In this document: in pieces, positions 55,547 to 64,000 of the stretch
Layout: the number at the start of each line of letters is the position of its first letter
How positions within the stretch are numbered: the first letter of the stretch is position 1
DNA from: Cryptococcus deneoformans JEC21
Lineage: Eukaryota > Basidiomycota > Tremellomycetes > Tremellales > Cryptococcaceae
Direction of reading: 5' to 3'
DNA: 64,000 nucleotides
Assembly: GCF_000091045.1 (NCBI RefSeq)
Contig: NC_006684.1
Location: 1,429,081-1,493,080, forward strand
Notes under the pieces: model-generated
What the model saw: only the letters and a program-made list of their open reading frames with translations
Database searches by the model: none
What the model was told of the DNA's origin: nothing
Made by a program: the position numbers and the translations under genes

Positions 55547-56231
55547 ATTTATGAGAGGTGCTTGTAGGATTCTGGATGTGCGAGTCAAACAGATGGTAGT
55601 TTTGGGGAAAGTGTAGCGTTATATGTGGATTTTTGGTCTTCTCTGAGATTAAGATATGACGATTAGCAGCAAAATGTACGATTTATGCAGTGGTTTTCTT
55701 TCTGGCTCTGTTAGAATAAAGTGCAAAGCGTAGTAATAATAATGGTTTGTATTGTGGTGCACAGCGTTTGTAATGAGAACGACGGCAATGTGGTGCAATT
55801 TTGTAATGGGGAGGTCTGGGAAGGCCTGGACTCTAAACTAAATTACGCGGTGGAGGTGGGAGGATGATCTGAATTGAAATAAAAGAGGGTTTCCTATTGT
55901 CGGCTGCATACTCTCCAAGACCCCGCAGCGCTACCCGCAACAATAATTTCTGCTAGAGGAGCGTTCTTTTTGTTTGTTTTTTGCAAGGAAAAGACAGACG
56001 GACTGGAGAGGACAGTGAGTTGTGTAAGCCAGCGAGCGGGTGGAGGAGCGGCGTTGACCCCGTCCAGTTGCAGATAACAACCACAAACATCCCTGGATAA
56101 TTCTCAAGAGAACGCCGCTCTCTCGCCACCTCGACACTCCTTCCTCCCCATACACCAACAACCCCCCCGCCATAGCCTGCCCTGCAAATATCCACCCGGA
56201 ATCAAATAGAGCTCAGCCACGCAAGCATCCC
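55547..56231. other. Intergenic region, kinase promoter side
   Basis: ISU1 3' flank followed by the kinase 5' region, with a C-rich stretch (about 56110-56230). No gene is supported. Confidence 0.45.
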
Positions 56232-59200
56232 ATGTCGTCTCTCGCGTCCGCTCCCCCTACAGCATCCATACCCGCCTCCGACTCCTACAACTCCCCCGTC
56301 CAGTCCTCCGGCCCAGGTTTAAGCAACGGCAACAGTACTCCGTCAAAGTGGAAGAGTGTCTTTAAACTTGGGAGGACAGCGACAATAGGGAGGGGTAAAG
56401 AGAATAGATCAGCGTTGGGTGGTGAGAGCTTTGTGCTGGATAACAAGGAACAACAGTCATTTGCAGGTGAAGTCTCGCCTGCGGTGCCAACAGAACCTTA
56501 CCTTCCCCCTCGTAAAACACAACTTCGCGCTCATACCGACCCTTACCCACCTAAATCGCCCAGCGTCAAAAACAACCCTGGTAGTGTGAGCGTTGAACAC
56601 TTTGATTCTAAAGTACTTCACGAAGAAGGCATGCCGAAGACGAGAGAAGAGGGTTCGAGTGAGAGTTTCAATGTCCATCTCAACTCGAGTAATGGAAATC
56701 TCCAAACAACATCGACCTCGGGTGAACAGTCGCGACCTTATTCGTCTGTGACGGATTCTGCGTCTGCATCTACTACAGAGCGTACTTCGCATTCTTCCGG
56801 CGGTCACTTCCTCCCGGGAGATGGGAGTTTACATGGTGTCGCCTCGTCAAACACCTACGGGACCGCGTCTACTCGTTCACCCACTGGCGGTCCGCTTGGG
56901 ATTGGGAACTTGAAAAGCCGATTTTTCTCAGCACCCTTATCTGCACCAGCGGGTAAGAACAAGCACGATAAGAGTAAGAGCGAAAAGTACCGTGGTCTAG
57001 GAAAAGTCGCTACCGATTTCCCCCAGTCCACCGCACCACCATCCAGTGCAGGAGGAGCGTCAAGCAGTGGTGGAGGGAGGAAGAAGAGTGATGGTTCATC
57101 GTCGCTTTCGTCGAGAGGCGCAGCGTCACCGCGAACGCCCGCGAAATCGAAGCGCGAACCGTCAGCCAACTCTTCTAGGCGAATGCCGTTTGGGCAGACT
57201 AACGATAATGGAAGCAACTCTGGATCAGTAGCCGCGAGGTTTCTCCGACGGGTGGTCTCTGCCCCAAACACAAAAGCCCTCTTCTCCAATAACCTTTTCA
57301 GCAACGCTCCTGATGTACCGCCATTACCTGCACCCAAGAATCAGCCTAACAGCTCAACTTCCAGCAAGGAAAAGTCCTCATCACCTGTAGTGATCGTCGG
57401 CAACTCTGGAGGACATATCGACCTCACTTCTTCCCCGGATAGCGACCACCCGCCATCTATCAGTCCATTATCCAACTCTTCCACAATGTATACCTCGCAG
57501 ACATCACATACCCCCTCAGCCTCAGCCTCAGCGACTCCTACCCCCTCGCCTCTCAAGCAGAAGAACCATTTTTTGAGCCCGACGGCTTCTCCTAGTCCGG
57601 GTCAAGGATCGGGGCTTTCTGCCAAAGGAACAAGAGCGAGTAGGAGCTTGACGACAGGTACGGCGCCGGTACTGAAAAATATCAGACAGCTCCAGGGATA
57701 TTCGGGGTCAAGTCCCGGGGGAGGTGGGTATATGGATGGGGAGAGCAGGCATAAGCAGGTATTTAAGAGGACGTATAGTAGTAATTCTATAAAGACCAAA
57801 CAGGTGAGCTAGTTTGTCTGGCTGGTGACAAAGTATGCGGAATTGAGATTTTACTGACGAATGTCCGTTTAGGTTGAAGTGACGGCGTCATCGTTCCAGA
57901 AGATAAAACTGCTGGGTAAAGGAGATGTTGGGAAAGTGTATTTGGTGAGGGAGAAGAAGACGGATAAGCTGTTTGCTATGAAGGGTGCGTCCCATTTATC
58001 CATTTATCCCTTTCGAAGCATCCCCATTGACATTAATTGTCTAGTGTTATCGAAAAAGGAGATGATCAAGCGAAACAAGATCAAACGCGCTCTCGCTGAG
58101 CAAGAAATCCTCGCAACAGCAAACCACCCATTCATCGTCACCTTGTTCCACTCGTTCCAATCGCAAGATTACCTCTTCTTCGTTCTTGATTACTGTATGG
58201 GCGGTGAATTCTTCCGTGCGTTGCAGACGAGACCGGGGAAATGTTTGTCGGAGGAGCATGCCAAGTTTTATGCGGCGGAAGTAACGGCAGCATTAGAGTA
58301 TCTTCATTTGAATGGGTATATCTACCGCGATTTGAAACCTGAGAGTAAGCATTTCTTACCCTCTGTTTTTCCTGAAGCACTAGGCACTGACACGCACGTT
58401 CACTGTGATTTTAGATATCCTCCTCCACCAGTCGGGACATATCATGCTTTCTGATTTCGACCTCTCAAAGCAGTCTGGTGAAGCGGGTGGTGCGCCAGCA
58501 GCTATACGTCATGGTGGACCTAACGGCGTGAGTACCTGATCTGGTTTCCGTCCTTCCAATCGAGTATGGGTGCTTACCAAAGTTCTGGGGAAAACTAGCA
58601 AACGATACTGGTAGATACGCGTTCGTGTATAGCGGATTTCAGAACCAACTCGTTTGTCGGTACGGAAGAGTATATTGCACCAGAGGTTATTAAGGGACAT
58701 AGTCATTCCTCGGCTGTGGATTGGTGGACGCTGGGTATTTTGGTTTATGAGATGATTGTAAGTTCAATTTGCCTTCATTATCTCCTCCTTCCTTCCGTCC
58801 ACCCTTCTATATCCCTCATACTTCTCCATGACCATTATCTTTTTGAGATGAGGATGTGAATGGCATATAGCTTACTTTGTATTAGTTTGCGACGACACCA
58901 TTCAAGGGTCCAAATAGGAACGCGACATTCGCGAATGTCATGAAGAATGAAGTCCTCTTCCCTGAATCAGTACCCGTTTCAAGGTACGTTCTCTGCCTTC
59001 CTTTTTGAATTTGGCTTTTATTGACTGTCAACATCTTCTTGTCCACCTTTGCGACCTGACCTAACCCTCGAACAAAATAGCAATTGCAAATCATGTATTC
59101 GCAAGCTTTTGATCAAAGATGAGAACAAGCGTCTTGGTTCTGCGTCTGGTGCGAGCGAAGTGAAGCAGCACAAGTGGTTTGCATCGGTGAACTGGGGTTT

Positions 59201-59705
59201 GTTGAGGAATATGACACCGCCTGTAAGTGATTCCTGCGCATCCACTCATTTCTGTCAAAGAGAATACTTAATGATCGGGTGATTTTCCCATTACAGATTA
59301 TCCCCGAGGAATCAAATGGAATTGATACAATAAATTTCCGACCTTTAAGAGAAAGCAAGAGCATAGATTTCGATCGAGACGATATTGTACGTCTTGCTTG
59401 ACCTTCCAAACCTCGATACCTGAGGAGAAACAAACTGACACTTGAGGCAAACTTAGACTACCGACATCATCCACGCCAAAGCAGGTTCTCCTTCCGTCTC
59501 TGGGAACTCTACTCCAGGTATGCTCACCCCTAAGGAGCTCGTCCAAACAACGTCATCATCGTCACCCATCGGTGGTGGAGCTGGCGGTACATCTGGCCAC
59601 TCTTCGTCAGCGATGCCAATACCAGGCTCGATGCGGGGATATGATAAGGAGAAGAACCCGTTTGGGGAGTTTAGCAGTGTGACAAGAGATTTTGGGGAGT
59701 GCTAA
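56232..59705 (+). CDS. AGC protein kinase, NRC-2 / Fpk1-Kin82 type
   Basis: Nine exons join in phase: 56232-57803, 57873-57984, 58045-58344, 58415-58527, 58599-58757, 58886-58983, 59081-59222, 59297-59386 and 59457-59705, for 944 aa. The N-terminal ~520 residues are Ser/Pro/Thr-rich and probably disordered. The kinase domain starts near residue 532: Gly-loop [12 protein letters not shown], beta3 lysine in LFAMKVLSKKEM, the alphaC region, catalytic loop [10 protein letters not shown] (split by an intron), metal-binding DFDLSKQ in the DFD form typical of AGC kinases, then [13 protein letters not shown]. The C-lobe ends [16 protein letters not shown] and an AGC-tail-like segment follows. In yeast, Fpk1/Fpk2 phosphorylate lipid flippases; NRC-2 regulates growth and conidiation. 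A flippase-control role is inferred from the family, not from this sequence. Confidence 0.9.
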
Positions 59706-60262
59706 AACAATCATTGAAGCAAAGCAGGAGAAAGGGAATGAGGGAATTTTTCACGAGCTTTTTCTTGTTTTTGGGAGTTCATTTTAATTCAAAAACTCAT
59801 ACGCTGTAACGTTTAACGTTTGCCTCCTCTTCTTGTCCTCAAATTCTATATCTTTCAAATCTATTTGTTTATGACTATCTCGCATCAATTGTTGAGTGTT
59901 GACAATTAGGTCTCTTTCGTATTTTTACGTCTTTCCTTTGGCTACTTTACATTATTTCTATCATCATCTCTTTTCATAGGTTGCTTCGTCTGGGAAAGTC
60001 TTCTAGTATGGCTACTGGGGACAGTATTTGTTGTGTATATGTAGCCGTTGTGTAGTATGCAGACTCTTATGTGTCGCATGTTGTTCAAGGTCCAGTGATT
60101 CTTTTGAGAACAGGTGAGCATCGTGATCTATTCTTACATACATTGTCAGGCCCACTATAATTTTGGCTGTGAAGGTCAGGCCTTTTCCCTTCTCCACTAA
60201 ATTTATTGAGAATCGTGTAGTATCCCACCAAAAAAAAACCAAGAATCTGAAGAAAACAAATA
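59706..60262. other. Convergent intergenic region
   Basis: Between convergent kinase and Zn2Cys6 genes; T-rich sequence consistent with 3' UTRs. No gene is supported. Confidence 0.45.
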
Positions 60263-63200
60263 TCACATTCGCATCCCCGTCTCCTGCTCTTGTGACATCG
60301 CCCCGCCATTCATGCTCCATTCGCCTCCAGACGCCGAATGCTGCTGCTGACTCCCACCTGGCACTGACGCCGCAGCTGAAGCAGGCGACGGCAACAAAGG
60401 CAATCCCCCGTACCCCATCGCCATCCCGGCCATTCCAAAGCCAAACTCATTGAACACTTCCCCAGCTGCATCCAACACCCCTTGTACTCCCTGCGTCCCA
60501 GCGCCGTTGTCGATCCCGTTCCCATTTTGCGCACCTTGATTGGTACCCATCGCAACGGAAAAAGCACCGCTGTCGCCCGGCAAGCCAAGAAGATAGCCGA
60601 GGTCGAGCTGGGATTCAAACTGAAGGAATGTGTCCATGTCGAAAGGCAATTCAGGTGGTGGGGCGTTATCCGCACCATCTCCCAACGCTCCCGTTGCCTG
60701 GCCAGAGCCGGAAACAACACCTGTTGCCGAGGTCCCAGACCCATGAGCAGACTGTGGTCTCGATTCCCAACCAGAATCCTCTGCACTATCTCTCGGCCCA
60801 AGGCCATTGATCCCTGCGGCGCGTGCGATATCGCGGATCGTCTTGGCGAGATAAGTCGATAGCCTTGTCTCGGACAACTCGCCTGTCTGGAGAAGGTCGA
60901 TACTCATTTTGAGATAATGGGCGATGACAGAAGGTTCGATCTTTAGGATAGCCTGGACAGAGGAATCGGCCTGAGCGATTCGAACGAGGAAAATGGCGGC
61001 TTGGGCGAGGGTGATGGTAAGATACTGTAGTGCGGGATGATTAGTTATTCGGTTGTCACGGCTAAAACACTTGCACTTACATCCGTCGCAAAGCTCAAGG
61101 CAAGATCGGTTTGGCTCGACTCATAATGCGTCTGGATAGTCGTCATCGCCGCATTCAAAGCCTTCTTCAAACACTCGGCAACAAAGTCATCCTCATCAGG
61201 TGACGATTTAAGCGCGAAGGAGTTCAAGCAGAGACGCATATGGTCAGCTTGCAGACGCGCGATGCGTGCCGAAGAGCCGAGGTAAAGGGAGTACGGTGAC
61301 CCAACTGAGATACTTCTGTCAGCGCAGGAATAAATATCAATACTAAAGGACATGACTTACCATTCCAGATCCAAAGCTTACACCACTCATCCAGCCTGCC
61401 GTTCAATTCCTTGAACATGTTCTTCACACTCAACTCCTTGCCATGAAAGATTTGAGCCCTTCTGGGGTCGGCCCAAGAAGCACCCTTGGGATCTGCCAGC
61501 ATCTCACCCCAGTTGATCAAGTCTCGTCCGATTTGAGTAAGCTGCACTTGACCAGCAATGTACACATCGCCATAGAGAGACATGGACGGCGTAGTGCCCG
61601 GTCGCGGGGGAGTTTGGTTCAAGCGAATCTGCAAGAACCCTTGCTCGTCGACTGTCTCAAACTGAGTGGACTGTGGACGGCCAAAACCAAGGGACAAAAA
61701 CCCATCAAAGCAGAACCAGCATAACCATGTTCTCCATTGTGGCATGAATGCTTCCAACTTGCTCCAATCTTCCGTTTCCGGTCTTGTAATCCTCGCCGCC
61801 TCAGCAGCCCGCGCCAAAATCTTGTGCACTCCCAGACGCCTTGCAATTCTTGCAGCATGCCCCGTCACAACCCACGCGTCAGGTCCCCGCCCACCAGACT
61901 CAAGACCCCAGGCAGCGAGGAGCATGACAGCTTGAACGTCGGAAAGAGCGTGCTGTTTTCGAAGGAGAGTATTGGCAAGATGTGCTTCGGCGAGATTCGC
62001 GAGGCGTGGGGGAACGGAGGGGTCGAGAGTAGGGAAAGAGCCGGGATTGCGCGATGTGTAACGAATGTAGAAACGGGCCGCAACTGCAAGAATCGCGGAT
62101 GTTAAAAAGGGCGATTGACGGATAGTGTTGAAAGCGTCATCAAGGGCGACATTAACCACAGGAAGGAATGGGTGACAATGGTCAATGAAGCTATAGAAGA
62201 GTCAATGAATGAATTCGCCGAATATATATTGACGCACAAGTTGAATAGAGTCTCTGCCATACGTGGTTCAACAATCTCCGTGTTGACAGGATCATCTCGA
62301 TCACGCATAAATCGCCGAACATAGTATCCTGGTCCTGGTTCATCTCTACTTGCTGATGATTGGCTTGGCTGAGGAGAATTTCTACGTGAGGATTCTCGGT
62401 TGTCCCATACTGACGGCTATGAATGATCAGCACAACACATGATAATTTAGATCAAACTCCAACGCAACCCATCTCCGGCCAGAGCTCGAAATGGAAATAT
62501 GTGGCCTCGTTCCGTGGTTAAAATACTTCTATACGCATCTCATGAAAAAGAAGCAGCCCATTCTGCAATACCAGGCCCGCCTCGAGGAGCTTTTCCAAGC
62601 CAAATGCCTCATTCATGGTTGCAATGAAATAGCAGACCACCAGCGGCGGGCGCCCGATGGTTTTCACGCCACCCAAGAAGGTTTGAGACGGGATGCGGAT
62701 TGAAAACTAGTAACATAGTCTGCCGCAACAAAATCCTAGAGCAACTTACCTGGTACACTAACGACTTGAAGGGAGCCTCATCAAAGTCTTGGTCTGTAGC
62801 AGTAGCAAGTCTCTCTTCGGCCTTTTGTCTCTTCCCTCCGGCCTTCTTTCGGTCACTTCTAAGCCCGCTCGAGTCGTAGCTTCCAATGCCACTTGCAGGA
62901 CTTGGACCCGTACCATTTGAGGAAAAGTTAGATGGCGAGTAACCGTGCTGAATGAACGTTTGATGAGGAGACGACGTGAATCTTACGTGATGCTGAACTG
63001 TCGGGTCGTCTGGCGAAGCTGATGCTCCAGGCGCACCGAGAGGTACTGCTGCCGCTCCAACACGAGGAGGATCAAGAGGTCTGACGTGGGTTGGCGGTGG
63101 AATGCTGGGATTCCATTGTCCTGGCGCCGAAGGCGGGAAGGGAGTGTTCCCTTGTTCAGAGATGGATTCAGCTCGACGCTGAGCTGGGTCGAAAGTATGA

Positions 63201-63763
63201 AGAACCTCAGGGTTAGGATATTTATTGGATGAACTGCCAGCAAGACCAGCGAGAAGGTTTGCAACGCTACTTTCTAGCTGCTCGAGCCGAGCGTTCGCTT
63301 CCGATGTCCCCCCTTCACGCGCGGGAGGACCCATCCCTGGCCGACCAAAGTCACAAATATTCTTCGACTTTGTGCACCTGTTGCACGGCCATCCACCGAT
63401 ACACTTGAGTTTCTGCTTTCGGCAGCGTAAGCATGCCTGGGCAGCTCGCCTTGGGCCCTGCTGATCAGGCCCTCCGGCCTCTTTTTTCACGTTGGGTTTT
63501 GTGGACGACGAAGAGGATTCTGTACGTGCTTTGGGCTGGCTTCGGGCAGCAGCCTGTTGAGACAATGATGATTCTGTCTCTGCAGGACGCTTTTGGGGAA
63601 CGTTTGCGGAATGATCGTCGTATTCGCTCCGTCTATGGTACTCCGAATCATCGTGCACTGATCTCCTCTCGGGAGAGTACGGTCGAGTGCGGGACCGTGG
63701 CGAGGGCGGTTGTGGCGGATAGCTGAAGCGTGGGGGCCTCGGATCGCCAGTGTAATAGTCCAT
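60263..63763 (-). CDS. Zn2Cys6 transcription factor with fungal-specific middle domain
   Basis: A multi-exon minus-strand gene with ATG at 63763 and stop at 60263. The binuclear cluster is residues 111-137 (CLRCRKQKLKCIGGWPCNRC then TKSKNIC), followed by a linker and a short coiled coil (NARLEQLESSVANLLAGL). The middle holds a fungal-specific transcription factor domain: FIDHCHPFLPVVNVALDD, FLTSAILAVAARFYIRYTS, AVMLLAAWGLESGGRGPDA, RIARRLGVHKI and FCFDGFLSLGFGRPQ. The C-terminal ~200 residues are Gly/Ser/Asn-rich and may activate transcription. Introns were placed from phase near 62159, 61359 and 61053, but the full exon list was not exhaustively checked. The target pathway is not recognised. 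Confidence 0.88.
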
Positions 63764-64000
63764 TAGTTATAGCAATGCCGAAATACGTTAGAGATGTTTG
63801 AGGGTGGTGGATGTACCGAATTGGAAGAGATGTTGATGGAGGAGAAGCCGACCTCCCGAGTCTCGCCAAACGAGAAAATGCGGCCATGTGTACAAGTGCT
63901 TCCCAATATCTTCCGGCCGGACCGACCGAAGCTTTTGGGTGGTAAATAAAGGAAGAGCTACGCAGAAAAGCATTCTTTTCATAAAGTAGCAACATTGTAC
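63764..64000. other. 5' flank of the Zn2Cys6 gene
   Basis: Promoter or 5' UTR sequence at the window edge. Short open frames overlap it, but nothing is supportable. Confidence 0.4.

Noticed and set aside
63648..63995. 115-codon minus-strand frame at the window end
   Set aside because: Overlaps the start of the Zn2Cys6 gene in another frame and shows no protein-like features.

Overview
The window is nuclear DNA from a basidiomycete yeast, most likely the Cryptococcus neoformans/gattii complex or a close Tremellales relative. Genes are dense and packed with many short introns of about 50-70 bases. They have GT-AG ends, CTAAC/CTGAC-like branch sites and some very small exons. The gene repertoire is fungal: Zn2Cys6 factors, a CYP, an MFS quinate permease, an m-AAA protease, a flippase-kinase-like AGC kinase, and a gag with a CCHC knuckle. 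Exon joins below were worked out by hand from splice signals and reading-frame phase.

Left part (0-25 kb): an arrestin-related trafficking adaptor; ribosomal protein L26; a large protein collinear with eIF4A in which nearly every catalytic DEAD-box motif has decayed; a Zn2Cys6 regulator with its zinc cluster in mid-protein; a decayed J-domain relic; an MFS sugar transporter; a transaldolase; the CHL1 Fe-S DNA helicase with two MluI cell-cycle boxes upstream; and a Ser/Pro-rich protein whose last exon is open in two frames selected by two acceptors 8 nt apart.

Middle (25-44.5 kb): a two-RRM protein, a cytochrome P450, a four-exon 90-aa single-pass membrane protein, the FtsJ-type rRNA methyltransferase MRM2, a possible solo LTR, the m-AAA protease AFG3/YTA12 divergent from the glucosidase II alpha subunit, a mitochondrial transcription factor of the rRNA dimethylase fold (mtTFB/MTF1-like), and a 166-aa conserved-looking gene of unknown function.

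Right part (44.5-64 kb): an HSF-domain factor containing a 6-nt microexon, a DUF2423 nucleolar protein, a quinate-type permease, a gag-only LTR-retroelement remnant beside a truncated host gene, the Fe-S scaffold ISU1, an NRC-2/Fpk1-type AGC kinase, and a second Zn2Cys6 factor.

There is no single operon-like system. Several neighbours serve mitochondria (MRM2, m-AAA protease, mtTFB-like factor, ISU1), but they are separated by unrelated genes. The most unusual items are the degenerate eIF4A paralogue, the HSF microexon, the dual-frame terminal exon, and the retroelement junction with its 39-bp perfect inverted duplication.
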